NCBI RefSeq assembly: GCF_000372745.1
Contig: NZ_KB889685.1
Location: forward strand, 22,388-86,387
Source: Embleya scabrispora DSM 41855
Lineage (GTDB): Bacteria; Actinomycetota; Actinomycetes; Streptomycetales; Streptomycetaceae
Length of the DNA stretch: 64,000 bases
Direction: 5' to 3'
In this document: positions 47,839 through 56,692 of the stretch, one piece after another
Position numbering within the stretch: the first letter of the stretch is position 1
Layout: every line of letters starts with the position of its first letter
Notes under the pieces: model-generated
The model's input: the letters and a program-made list of their open reading frames with translations, nothing else
The model's database searches: none
Told to the model about the DNA's origin: nothing
Translations under genes and position numbers: made by a program

Positions 47839-50102
47839 GCGGCGGCCCCCTGGCGACCGATCAGGCGCACCACGGCGGCCACCGGTGGCGGCCAGTTGCC
47901 GGTGCGGCGCTTGTGTCCGAGCGAGAGCAGTACCGGGCAGGCGATCAGCGCGGCCCCGCTCACGCACATCAGGACCAGCAGCACGAGCGCGGACGGGTCG
48001 CCGTCGAGCGCGTCCTTGATCACGTTGGCGACCGAGGGGAACGGGCCCTTGTCGGTGGGCGGCGGGGCGGCCGCGCCGACGGGGGCGGTGGAGGGTGCGG
48101 TCGAGGGCGCCGCGGTGGGGGTGCCGCCGGGGTCGGCCGTGTCCGGGGTGTTCGGTCCGCCGTTGCCGGCGCTCGCACCGGCCGAGTTGCCGGTGTTGTT
48201 GCCCTGGTCGACGGGCGCGGTGGTGGGCGGCGGCGTTTCGCCGGTCCACTTGGGCGCGTCGGCGATCTTCTTGCGGGCGTCGGTGATCTGTTGCTTCTGC
48301 GCGTCGCTGAGCGGGATGTAGCCGGGCGGCAGCGCGCCGGGCTGGAAGCTACCGGTCTGCACCTGGCCGGCCGTCGCCGCGTAGGCGAGGAAGGTGTCGA
48401 TCTTGGCCGCCTTGGCCGCGGTGAGCTTGTCCGTGGAGACCATCGCCACGTTGGTGACGGTGAGCGGGTAGGCGTTCGCGACCGTGCTGCGGAAGTCGTT
48501 GGCCAGGGTCACCCCGTCCGGGCCCGGCGTGGCGGCGGCGAGGCCGGCTCGCACGGTCGCGGGGTCGGTCGGGTCGACGAAGTTGCCCGCCGCGTTGCGG
48601 ATCTTGGCCACCGGGGTGCCCATGCGCGTGGCCGCCTCGACCGAGGTGATCGCCATGACGTTGTGATAGCCGTACTTGTCCTGGCCGTCGTCCTTCGGGC
48701 CGACTTCGGTGATGCTGCGGTTGGTCGGTACCGAGTTGCCCAGCCGGTTGACGATGTCCTCGTACACCGACTGCGGCACGTTCGTGTTGGCGAGCATCTC
48801 CAGTCGGTTGGTGTACACCGCCATGGGGTAGGTCGCGGAGCCGACCCGCCACTCGGCGGGACACACGATGCCGTTGGCGTCCGGCGTGCCGGAGAGCCAG
48901 GTGAGGGTCTCCGGGTCGGAGGTCAGCCATTGGGTCAGCGCCCAGATGGTGTCGTCCTGGACTCCCCGCAGGATCGGGGTGCGCACGGCGACCGGCCACG
49001 AGTGCTCTTCGTTGATGGCCGTGAACTCCGGATCCTGGGACAACTGCAGGATCGCGCCGGGACCGTGCGGCGCTGCCGGGTATGCCCCGGTGATCAGCTT
49101 CGCGACCAGGCGCGGGGTCAATTTCATCGATGTGATGGGCAGGTGCGTTCGGACGTCGTCGATGTTGAACGAGAACGCCAATGCGCCGTTGGTCAGCGGC
49201 GCGTACACCGTCTTCGCCTTGTCCCGGATACCCGCCAGCGGCACCGGACGCGCGCTGTCGAGGGGGCCGGCGATGGGCTGTTGGGTCACCCCGACGTCGA
49301 CACTGTTGTTGAGGAAGACCTCGCGCGCACTGGGGCCGGAGCCCGCGCTCACCGTCATGTTGACGGTGTTGGTCCGGGCGGTGCACAGCCCGAACACCCA
49401 GGAGGAACCCGCCTGGGTGAACTCGCCGGCCCCGTTGACCGAAAGGTCGGGGTGCTCCATGCCGGGGCACGCGTCGGGTGCGGGCACGAAGGACAACGGC
49501 GTGAGCGCGTACTGACCGGCGGCGAAGGCCATCGCCATCTCGGTGTCCTTGGGACCGTACGACAGGCCCAACTCCACGTTCTCCAACGGCTTGAACGAGG
49601 AGACCGTGCTTGCCTCGGCCGGCGTCACGAATACCACGATCGAGCACACCTGGCGGTCGGAGCAGCCGAGTTCGGGCAGCCGCAGCGCCGGCCGTACCTG
49701 GATCCACGCCTGCCCGGATCCGTCGGCGGCGGTGGGCAGTCCGGTCTGCTTGGTGGAGGCTCCCGGCGGTACCGAGTCGGGTTGCTTGACCTCTTCGCCG
49801 TTCTCGGTCCAGCGCGGCGCCCAGCAGTCGCGAGGCTGAGGCGAGGTGCCCTTGCACTGCATCACCACGACGCTGTTGGTACCGGCGGCCAGGGTGAAGC
49901 CGGTCCACTTGACCAGGATGCGCTGGTTGACCAGGTTGGTGCTCTGCGACACCGTCACGGCCGGGCGACTCGGTTCGGCCGCGCCGGCGGAGCCGGCGAC
50001 CACACCGAGCCAGCCCGCGAGCAGCGCGACGCACAGCGCGATGACACCGGCGACGGACAGGGCGCGTCCCTGCGAGGCGGTGGATCGTTCGGTGCCGCTC
50101 AC
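47835..50102 (-). CDS. large membrane-tethered PstS-like binding protein
   Basis: A 755-residue exported protein. Signal peptide about 1-41; a strand-rich Cys-containing N-terminal domain (about 45-190); then a region resembling split type II phosphate-binding lobes (NNSVDVGVTQQPIAGP, KLTPRLVAKLITGAYP, YGYHNVMAITSVEAA, ANAYPLTVTNVAMV); a Pro/Thr/Ala-rich stalk (about 645-700); and one C-terminal helix (LVLLVLMCVSGAALIACPVLL) with a short basic tail. It is about twice the size of ordinary PstS. GTG 50102 has GGAG five bases upstream. The ligand is unknown; its position between pstS and the sortase-like gene, with ATGA coupling to the latter, suggests a joint complex. Confidence 0.75.
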   Translation of the reverse strand: MSGTERSTASQGRALSVAGVIALCVALLAGWLGVVAGSAGAAEPSRPAVTVSQSTNLVNQRILVKWTGFTLAAGTNSVVVMQCKGTSPQPRDCWAPRWTENGEEVKQPDSVPPGASTKQTGLPTAADGSGQAWIQVRPALRLPELGCSDRQVCSIVVFVTPAEASTVSSFKPLENVELGLSYGPKDTEMAMAFAAGQYALTPLSFVPAPDACPGMEHPDLSVNGAGEFTQAGSSWVFGLCTARTNTVNMTVSAGSGPSAREVFLNNSVDVGVTQQPIAGPLDSARPVPLAGIRDKAKTVYAPLTNGALAFSFNIDDVRTHLPITSMKLTPRLVAKLITGAYPAAPHGPGAILQLSQDPEFTAINEEHSWPVAVRTPILRGVQDDTIWALTQWLTSDPETLTWLSGTPDANGIVCPAEWRVGSATYPMAVYTNRLEMLANTNVPQSVYEDIVNRLGNSVPTNRSITEVGPKDDGQDKYGYHNVMAITSVEAATRMGTPVAKIRNAAGNFVDPTDPATVRAGLAAATPGPDGVTLANDFRSTVANAYPLTVTNVAMVSTDKLTAAKAAKIDTFLAYAATAGQVQTGSFQPGALPPGYIPLSDAQKQQITDARKKIADAPKWTGETPPPTTAPVDQGNNTGNSAGASAGNGGPNTPDTADPGGTPTAAPSTAPSTAPVGAAAPPPTDKGPFPSVANVIKDALDGDPSALVLLVLMCVSGAALIACPVLLSLGHKRRTGNWPPPVAAVVRLIGRQGAAA

Positions 50103-50283
50103 GGCAACTCCACTTCTCTCACCCGCGTCCGGGGTCGACTCACCCCGACGAGGGCGACCCGCGCCGATCCTCGCGCGGCGCGGCGGTACCGGGGGAGCGG
50201 AAACCGACACGGTGTTCGAAAGTTCGTCTGCGCCGCACGGACCGGACATCTCCCGGCCACTCGACTCGGCCACGTCACGCGAT

Positions 50284-51882
50284 TCAGCGCACATCGGGCC
50301 CACGCCCTCGACCGATGCGGCTGTACAGGAACGGCGCGCCGAACACGGCGGCCGCCAGGCACACCAGGGTCAGCGCGTAGAACCACACCGGCGGCAGCGG
50401 CGGCGAGTCGCCTGCTTCCACCGATCCTGCGCTGACCGGTCCGGCGGGGCCGGACTTGTCGCCGCCGACCACGACTTCGCCGGTGCCCTGGTCCACAGTG
50501 GCGCCGGCGCCGTCCGGGCCCTGGGTGGCGGGGCCGGAAGCGACCGGCGTTTCACCGGGCTTGGGCGTGTTGCCACCGTTGCCGTTGTTGTTCTGGTTGT
50601 TCGTGCCACCACCGGGAGCGTTTTGCTGGGGCTGCTGTTGCTGCTGCTTTTGCTCCGGCGGCACCCAGGCCGGGTCGAAGGTCGGGTTCGGGCAGGCGTC
50701 GTACTCCGCCTTGGTCGGCTTGGTCAGGTTCGCCGGCAGCGCGCCGGGGTCGGGTGCGCCGGGGATCGACTTGATCGCGTCGTAGCCGAAGCCGACCAGC
50801 TTGGGCGGCAGCGGCGAGTAGCCCAGTTCCGGGGCCCGGGCCTGCCCGGCGCACAGGAAGTACTTGATGAACTTGCCCAGCGTCTCGCCCTTGGCCTCGT
50901 CGAAGCCGAACTGCTTGGCGGCGGGCACGATCATGTAGCTGTAGCTGGAGATCGGGTAGGCGCGCCGATCGGGGTTGGTGTAGACGTCGTCCAGGATCTG
51001 CGTACTGTCCTGGTTGAGCCGGGCCTTGGTGAGCGCGACCGACACCGCGTCGGAGGTGGGCTGGGTGTACACGCCCGCGGTGTTCTTGACCGAGGCCACC
51101 GGGAACTGGCGTTGGATGGCGTAGGCGGTCTCGACGTAGGTGATGCCGCCCTCGCCGTAGCCGGCGGCGACGTAGTTGGCCACGCCCTCGGACCCGGCCT
51201 GCGCCTTGGTCGCGCCCTTGACCGGGAACTCCGAGGTCATGCCGCCGGGGAAGAACGGTCGCCAGATGTCGTTGACCTGGTTGGTGAGGAATGCGGTGAA
51301 CTGCGCGGTGGTGCCCGACCCGTCGGAGCGCACGACCGGTGTGATGGGGGTCGCCGGCAGGGCCAGCGCCGGGTTGTCGTCCTTGATCGCCTTGTCGTTC
51401 CACACCCTGATCTGGTTGGTGAAGATGCCGGCGATGGTGCGCGGCGACAGTTGCAGGTTGCGCACCTGTTGGCCGCGGATCTTGAGGTTGTACATGAACG
51501 AGGTGCCGCCGGCGACGATCGGCAGGTACTTGAACCTGGTGTTCGAGCCCGCCAGGGCGGCGAGTTCGTTGGTCGAGGCACCGGTGCGGTCGACGTAGTT
51601 GCCCTGGAAGGGAATCTCCGAGACGGCGAAGTCGACCAGGTGGTGCATGAAGTCGGTGCGTCCGGCGGTGGAGCCGTTGGGGGTGTAGTCGATAGCCAGG
51701 CCGCGGGCGGCGACGTCGACCGCCCATTGCATGGTCGCGGGCGCACTCCACGTCGAGCCGCTGCCGTGGATTCCGGTTGCGGCCGAGGCGGTGCCGGTCG
51801 GCAGGGCGAGCAGCGGGACACTGAGCAGGCAGGCGATCGCCAGTCGTAGCAAGAGCGCGGGGCGGCGCTTGATCTGGGTCAT
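50284..51882 (-). CDS. pstS: phosphate-binding protein with C-terminal membrane anchor
   Basis: A 532-residue PstS. The signal peptide (1-35) is followed by the binding domain (about 36-390) with the phosphate loop GSGSTWSAPA, VRSDGSGTTAQFTAFL and a late SSYSYMIVP. Unlike lipoprotein PstS it has no lipobox; instead a Gln/Asn/Gly-rich stalk (about 420-500, poly-Gln and Asn-Gly runs) leads to a membrane helix (VWFYALTLVCLAAAVFGAPFLY) and a basic tail. ATG 51882 overlaps the pstA stop (ATGA), with GGAG upstream. Tethering by a helix would hold the binding lobe next to the PstCA channel. Confidence 0.88.
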   Translation of the reverse strand: MTQIKRRPALLLRLAIACLLSVPLLALPTGTASAATGIHGSGSTWSAPATMQWAVDVAARGLAIDYTPNGSTAGRTDFMHHLVDFAVSEIPFQGNYVDRTGASTNELAALAGSNTRFKYLPIVAGGTSFMYNLKIRGQQVRNLQLSPRTIAGIFTNQIRVWNDKAIKDDNPALALPATPITPVVRSDGSGTTAQFTAFLTNQVNDIWRPFFPGGMTSEFPVKGATKAQAGSEGVANYVAAGYGEGGITYVETAYAIQRQFPVASVKNTAGVYTQPTSDAVSVALTKARLNQDSTQILDDVYTNPDRRAYPISSYSYMIVPAAKQFGFDEAKGETLGKFIKYFLCAGQARAPELGYSPLPPKLVGFGYDAIKSIPGAPDPGALPANLTKPTKAEYDACPNPTFDPAWVPPEQKQQQQQPQQNAPGGGTNNQNNNGNGGNTPKPGETPVASGPATQGPDGAGATVDQGTGEVVVGGDKSGPAGPVSAGSVEAGDSPPLPPVWFYALTLVCLAAAVFGAPFLYSRIGRGRGPDVR

Positions 51883-53054
51883 GAAGTGGGCTCCGGGGTG
51901 AGGGACTTGGCGACGGCGGTGGCACGCCGACGCTTGCGACGACCGGACTCGCCGGGGGCGCGCCCGCCGATCAGGCGCGCGAGGGTGAACAACACGAGGA
52001 CGATCAACAGCAGGGCCACGCCGGCGCCCCACGCGAGGGAGTTGAGCTCGTCGCTGGGCGACTTGTAGTTCACCCAGATGAAGTACGGCAGCGAGTTCTG
52101 CACACCGCTGAACGGGTTCCAGTTCATCCCGGCGCTGCCGCCCGCGACCAGCAGTACGGGTGCGGTCTCGCCGACCACGCGGGCGCAGCCGAGGATGACG
52201 GCGGTGACCAGGCCGCTGCGGGCGGTGGGCAGTACGACGTTCCACAGCGTGCGGAACTCGCCCGCGCCCAGCGCCAGCGACGCCTCGCGCAGGCCGTTGG
52301 GCACCAGGCGCAGCACCACCTCGGTGGCGCGCGTGACCACCGGCATCATCTCCACCGAAAGCGCCAGGCCCGCGGCCAGGCCGCAGAAGCCCTGGCCGAG
52401 CGAGATGACGAAGAAGGCGTAGACGAACAGGCCCGCGACCACCGAGGGAATCGCGGTCATCGCCTCGACCACCACCCGCACCACCCCGGCGAACCGGCCG
52501 CCGACCTCGTTCATGTAGATCGCGGCGATCACCCCGAGGGGGACGCTCAACACGATCGCGATGCCCATTTGTTCGAACGTGCCGACTACGGCGTGCGCGG
52601 CGCCGACCGCGACCCCGTCGGCGCTCAGCGCGCTGAAGTGCCGCTGGGTCGCGGTGAAGAAGTCGGCGTGCAACATCCGGCCGAAGCCCTTGACGAAGAC
52701 GTAGCCGATGACGGTGGCCACCGTGCCGACCATCAGGGCCGCGCCGGTGGAGATCACCGCGCCGGCGACGCGGTCGCTGGCGGCGACCCGGTCCAGGCGC
52801 ATGCGGGTGGCGATCGCGTACAGCAGCAGGAAGCTCGCGTAGGCGGTGATCAGGTAGCCCTGCCAGCCGGAGACCGGCAGGATGCGCCCGTACAGCACCC
52901 ACGCGAAGCTCGCGCCGGCGACCGCCGCGCCGAGCGCGACGCCGATGTCGTCGGGGGCCACGCGGCGCAGCGCCACGCGGGTTTCCTCCGGTGGTCGCGG
53001 CGCGGGCGGCGGCGCGTCGGGTCCGGGCCGAACGATCGGCTCGGTGACGGTCAT
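51879..53054 (-). CDS. pstA: phosphate ABC importer permease
   Basis: The second channel subunit, 391 residues. A Pro-rich cytoplasmic leader (1-40) precedes two extra helices (ALGAAVAGASFAWVLY and YLITAYASFLLLYAIA) and then the PstA core with VVGTFEQMGIAIVLSVPLGVIAAIYMNE and the EAA-type loop LVPNGLREASLALGAGEFRTLWNVVLP. A basic C-terminus (GRRKRRRA) ends the protein. GAGGGGA precedes ATG 53054. The N-terminal extension makes it longer than typical PstA (about 300). It is co-transcribed between pstC and pstS. Confidence 0.92.
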   Translation of the reverse strand: MTVTEPIVRPGPDAPPPAPRPPEETRVALRRVAPDDIGVALGAAVAGASFAWVLYGRILPVSGWQGYLITAYASFLLLYAIATRMRLDRVAASDRVAGAVISTGAALMVGTVATVIGYVFVKGFGRMLHADFFTATQRHFSALSADGVAVGAAHAVVGTFEQMGIAIVLSVPLGVIAAIYMNEVGGRFAGVVRVVVEAMTAIPSVVAGLFVYAFFVISLGQGFCGLAAGLALSVEMMPVVTRATEVVLRLVPNGLREASLALGAGEFRTLWNVVLPTARSGLVTAVILGCARVVGETAPVLLVAGGSAGMNWNPFSGVQNSLPYFIWVNYKSPSDELNSLAWGAGVALLLIVLVLFTLARLIGGRAPGESGRRKRRRATAVAKSLTPEPTS

Positions 53055-53112
53055 CGTCGTGGATCCCCTCGGTGGTGGGTCTGGTGGGGCCGGCGGCGCT
53101 GTGTGTCCTGGT

Positions 53113-54129
53113 TCAGATCTCGGTGGACTTGCCGCTGCGCGAGCGCGCGACAAGGACGCCGGCGACGGTGTTGACGGCGAGGGTGAGCACGAACAGCGCG
53201 AGGCCGGCGGCCATCAGCGCGGAGATCGACTCGGTGTCGGCCTCGCCGTACTTCAAGACGATCAGCGAGGAGATCGTCGAGCCTTGGCCGTCGAGGATGC
53301 GGAACGAGAAGTCGGTGTTGAAGGAGATGATCATCGCGACGGCGATGGTCTCGCCCAGGGCTCGGCCCAGGCCGAGCATGATGCCGCCGATCATGCCGCC
53401 GCGTCCGAACGGCAGGACCACCGCGCGGATCACCCCCCAGCGGGTGGCGCCGAGCGCGAGCGCTCCCTCCTTCTCGCCGGGCGGCGCCTGGCCGAACACT
53501 TCGCGGCTGACCGAGCAGCAGATCGGGATGACCATGGTGGACACCACGACGCCGGAGATGAACAGCGAGGAGCTGAACTGGCTGTCCACGAAGCGGGCCT
53601 TCACGTCGATCGTGCGGATCTCGAAGATCGGCAGGAAGTCCAGGTTGACGGCCAACCACCGGCTGACCGGGATCAGTTGGGGCTGCAGCACGAAGAAGCC
53701 GAAGATGCCGTAGATGATGCTGGGCACCGCCGCCATCAGGTCCACGGTCGAGGTGAGCAGGCCGCGCAGGCGCCGGGGGGCGAACTCGGTGATGTACAGG
53801 GCCGCGGTGAGTGCGATCGGTACGGCGACGACGAGCGCGACGATGGCCACCAGGATGGTGCCGGTGAGCAGGCCGCGAACACCGAAGGTGCCGCTCTTGG
53901 GCTCCCACACGTCCTCGGTCAAAAATCCCCACCCGGCCCGGTCGAGCGCGCTGCTGCCCTGGTAGAGCAGGTAGCCGCCGATCGCGACGAGCAGTCCCAG
54001 GACCAGGATCGCCACGCCGCGCGTGGTCCAGCGGAACGCGTGGTCGGCCCTGGTCCGACGGACCACGATCCGCCGGGGCGAATCGATGAACTCCGGCGAT
54101 TCGGGTGCGAACACGGGCGGATGTGCCAT
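53113..54129 (-). CDS. pstC: phosphate ABC importer permease
   Basis: The first gene of the Pst-like operon, 338 residues with six core helices. The family pattern includes LTEDVWEPKSGTFGVRGLLTGTILVAIVAL, ALTAALYITEFAPRRLRG, VPSIIYGIFGFFVL and the coupling loop GEKEGALALGATRWGVIRAVVLPFG. AGGAG nine bases before ATG 54129 supports the start. The periplasmic loop with VDSQFSSSLFISGVVV is as expected. A divergent binding-protein gene starts 353 bases away, across a spacer with nested dyads. Confidence 0.93.
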   Translation of the reverse strand: MAHPPVFAPESPEFIDSPRRIVVRRTRADHAFRWTTRGVAILVLGLLVAIGGYLLYQGSSALDRAGWGFLTEDVWEPKSGTFGVRGLLTGTILVAIVALVVAVPIALTAALYITEFAPRRLRGLLTSTVDLMAAVPSIIYGIFGFFVLQPQLIPVSRWLAVNLDFLPIFEIRTIDVKARFVDSQFSSSLFISGVVVSTMVIPICCSVSREVFGQAPPGEKEGALALGATRWGVIRAVVLPFGRGGMIGGIMLGLGRALGETIAVAMIISFNTDFSFRILDGQGSTISSLIVLKYGEADTESISALMAAGLALFVLTLAVNTVAGVLVARSRSGKSTEI

Positions 54130-54482
54130 GGCTGTCGGCTCCTGAAGGCGGGTGGCGAACCGACCTGACCGTTCGTCATGTCGCCCGGCGATCAAGCCGG
54201 ATACCCCTCGCCTGGAGACAACCAGAGCGCAGCCCCTCGGCAACTGTCCGCTACGGAAACAGCCGGTGCCGAGGGTGTACGGCAGGCGTCGTAACCGTGC
54301 CGTACGGGTTCCGGTGTATCCGGTTTCCGTTACAGGTGCGGCCCGTTCGCGTCGGCGCCTCGCCCGGCCCGGTCCCGTTTCCCTGCCGGACATCCCACGA
54401 CGATCAAGCCGCCGGCAGCGTTGTCGGCGTCGGCCACTGCGGTCGACGGCCAGCAAATGCCAAGAGAGAGTTGAGACTTCCC
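54130..54482. other. divergent promoter region of the Pst-like locus
   Basis: 353 gene-free bases between pstC and the soluble binding-protein gene. It contains the nested dyads at 54253-54330. I looked for the tandem GTTCACC-type PHO boxes of Streptomyces and did not find a convincing pair. Confidence 0.6.
54253..54330. promoter_or_regulatory. nested inverted repeats in the Pst-like divergent region
   Basis: Outer arms ACGGAAAC (54253-54260) and GTTTCCGT (54323-54330) enclose inner arms GTACGGCA (54277-54284) and TGCCGTAC (54298-54305) with a 13-base loop. All four are perfect. In RNA this could form an extended stem-loop in the leader of the binding-protein mRNA; in DNA it could be two operators. 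Confidence 0.45.
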
Positions 54483-55466
54483 ATGTCCAGCGTCTTCAGC
54501 ATGCGCAAGACCGCCACCGTACTGGGCACCGTCGGCGCCGCCATGGCCCTCGTCGTCGGCGCCAACGCCTCGGCGAACGCGAACACCTACGTCAACGCCG
54601 GCTCGGACACCCTCCAGAACGTCACCAAGGCGCTGTCGACGGAATACGCGAACAACGTCGATCCCAACGGCAACAACTGGATCACAGTGAACGCCGGTGT
54701 CGCCGCCGGTGGCGTCAACACGGGCAAGCCCGCGTGCAACACGCAGTACGGCTCGACCGCCAACCCGTGGCCGAACGGCTCCGGCGCCGGCATCAACGCG
54801 CTGCTCGCCGAGCGCGCCGGCACCAGCGCCAACTGCCTGAGCTTCGTGCGCTCCTCGCGCGGCCCGAAGGCCGGCACCCCCGAGGCCACGCTGACCTTCG
54901 TCCGGGTCGCCGGCGACGCCGTCACCTGGGCCACCAAGAAGCCCGGTGCGCCGACCAACCTGACCCAGGCTCAGCTGCAGAACATCTACAAGTGCACGAT
55001 CACCGACTGGAACCAGATCAACTCCAGCCTGTCGGGCACGATCGAGAAGCACATCCCGCAGGCCGGTTCCGGCACCCGCCAGGAGTTCATCGACAAGGTG
55101 CTCGGCTTCGACCCGACCGCCGCCTCCAACGGCGCGTGCGCCGCGACGGTCAACCAGAACGCGCAGGAGAACCGCGGCGACGCGCCGCAGATCCTCAGCA
55201 ACAACGCGATCATCCCCTACTCGCAGGCCGCGTACGGCGAGCAGACCACCCCCGCGTCGGGCGTGGCCAACCACACCGGTGGCTTCACCACCCGCAGCAT
55301 CGGCGGCCTGGCGCCCAACGCCGGCGGCTTCGTCGGCAACCGTTCGGTCTACTACGTCTACGACCCGCTGGACACCGAGAGCGACGTCGACGCGCTCGGC
55401 TTCATCAACTGGGCCAAGGACCCGGCGCAGCGCCCGATCTGGGCCACCTTCGGCTTCGTCGCCTAG
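54483..55466 (+). CDS. secreted PstS-like binding protein, soluble
   Basis: A 327-residue exported protein. The signal peptide (1-35, ATVLGTVGAAMALVVGANAS) precedes a type II binding fold: NAGSDTLQNVTKALSTEY (the GS-type ligand loop), SFVRSSRGPK, LTQAQLQNIYKCTITDWNQI, QAGSGTRQEFIDKVLG and an end WATFGFVA. There is no lipobox, stalk, sorting signal or anchor, so it is presumably released or held in the wall. The nearest ribosome-site-like sequence, GAGAG, is about 14 bases before ATG 54483. Phosphate is the likely ligand by family; this is an inference. Confidence 0.87.
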   Translation: MSSVFSMRKTATVLGTVGAAMALVVGANASANANTYVNAGSDTLQNVTKALSTEYANNVDPNGNNWITVNAGVAAGGVNTGKPACNTQYGSTANPWPNGSGAGINALLAERAGTSANCLSFVRSSRGPKAGTPEATLTFVRVAGDAVTWATKKPGAPTNLTQAQLQNIYKCTITDWNQINSSLSGTIEKHIPQAGSGTRQEFIDKVLGFDPTAASNGACAATVNQNAQENRGDAPQILSNNAIIPYSQAAYGEQTTPASGVANHTGGFTTRSIGGLAPNAGGFVGNRSVYYVYDPLDTESDVDALGFINWAKDPAQRPIWATFGFVA

Positions 55467-55822
55467 TCGACGCCCGAGCCGAACCGCACCACGTGATCAG
55501 TGGCGGGCCGTCCCGGTCGGGGGACGAGGGACGGCCCGTCCCCTCACGAAAGGACGCGATGAGAATCGCGTTCACGAAGCAATCGGATTTCGGCGCGGCT
55601 CCCGATCAGGGCCACCTTCGGGTCGAGTCCCCATCGGCGCCGGACCAAGACGCTCCGGTTCGCGGATCCACGCTCCGATGCCTCCTCGAACCGTCGTTCA
55701 TTTCCCGGTGGCGGATCGCTCATCCATCCGCCACCGCGAACCCCTGACGTTTCCCTCGCGGATGCCCAACGGGCCGCCGCGTGCTGTTTGGCTCGATCCC
55801 ACTGACCCCGGAAGGGCATTTC
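55467..55822. other. spacer with two hairpins and a doubtful small frame
   Basis: 356 bases between two secreted-protein genes. After the terminator, a 62-codon frame (55559-55747) has a fair ribosome site (AAAGGA) but atypical composition and no recognisable sequence. A second perfect hairpin, 11-bp arms CGGTGGCGGAT / ATCCGCCACCG (55706-55736, nine-base loop), sits 87 bases before the next ATG and may be a leader structure. Confidence 0.45.
55505..55537 (+). terminator. hairpin after the soluble binding-protein gene
   Basis: Perfect 10-bp inverted repeat GGGCCGTCCC / GGGACGGCCC with a 13-base loop, 38 bases after the stop codon. Confidence 0.7.
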
Positions 55823-56593
55823 ATGAAGCTCCGTCGTCTGCTCGCGCTCACGGTCGCGGTTCCGGCCGCGCTGGCGATCGCCGCCGTGCCCGCCATCGCG
55901 ACCGACAGCGGTTCCTCCTCGGCCGCCGCGACCGCCACGGGCACGGTGAAGGTGAGCCCGCTGTACGGTCCGGCCGACAGCACCGGCAAGGCGACCGCCC
56001 GTGCGAGCGTGCCGTGCGGCCCGGAAGCGACCGCGTTCCGGTTCGTGGTGCGCTCGCCCGACGCCATCGACCGCGTCTTCGGCGGTTCCTTCCTGGGTAC
56101 GCCGCTGGCCGCCGACCATGTCGCGGACTCCTCGGTCGTCGGTCCGCGGGCGCTGTTCCCGATCGGTTCCGAGACGCAGGAGGGTGTGGCGCACAAGCTC
56201 GTCACCCAGTGCTACACGACCGTGGACGATGTCCTGACGATCACCGAGCCCGCGTCGGTCGACGTGAAGATCAACAACGGTGTGTGGTCCACGCTTTCGC
56301 CCGAGGTCCGCGCGCTGCCGACCAAGATCGGCGCGCTGCGCTTCGGTCTGGTCCTGTTCCGCGGCTTCGCGCCCGGTGAGCACGTGGACGGCGCCGTGCG
56401 CGCCGCCGACGGCACCAGCACTCCCGTCTCGCTCCAGCCGCAGATTGCCCCCGACGGCACCTGGGGTGGCGCGCTGCTGACGCTCCCGGCCACCGTCGCC
56501 GACGGTTCCTACACGCTCGTGCTCTCGGGCACGAACTCGAAGGCGACCTCCTCGGTCGCGATCACCCTCGACTCGTCCCGCCTGTGGTGGTGA
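55823..56593 (+). CDS. secreted protein with one two-cysteine beta domain
   Basis: A 256-residue exported protein of unknown family. The signal peptide covers about 1-27 (RRLLALTVAVPAALAIAAVPAIA). The mature part starts with a domain (about 42-150) containing VKVSPLYGPADSTGKATARASVPC, TAFRFVVRSPD and HKLVTQCYT, with Cys65 and Cys130 65 residues apart; a second strand-rich domain (about 165-250) closes it. There is no anchor. The first domain matches two domains in the next gene product. GGAAGGG lies six bases before ATG 55823. A matrix, adhesin or shell role is inferred, not shown. Confidence 0.72.
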   Translation: MKLRRLLALTVAVPAALAIAAVPAIATDSGSSSAAATATGTVKVSPLYGPADSTGKATARASVPCGPEATAFRFVVRSPDAIDRVFGGSFLGTPLAADHVADSSVVGPRALFPIGSETQEGVAHKLVTQCYTTVDDVLTITEPASVDVKINNGVWSTLSPEVRALPTKIGALRFGLVLFRGFAPGEHVDGAVRAADGTSTPVSLQPQIAPDGTWGGALLTLPATVADGSYTLVLSGTNSKATSSVAITLDSSRLWW

Positions 56594-56692
56594 CGCGGCG
56601 TCGGTGACCACGCCTTGGGCCGCCGGGATTCATCCCGGTGGCCCACTTGCGATCCGTCCCCGTTTCCTTTACTTCTCAACGGAGTTGACCTG

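Noticed and set aside
54130..54482. PHO boxes controlling the Pst-like genes
   Set aside because: I looked for tandem 11-base GTTCACC-like units and found only GTTCC/GTTTCC fragments that do not align as repeats.
55559..55747. A 62-codon gene after the soluble binding protein
   Set aside because: It has a fair ribosome site but atypical composition, no secretion signal unlike its neighbours, and it overlaps a perfect hairpin.
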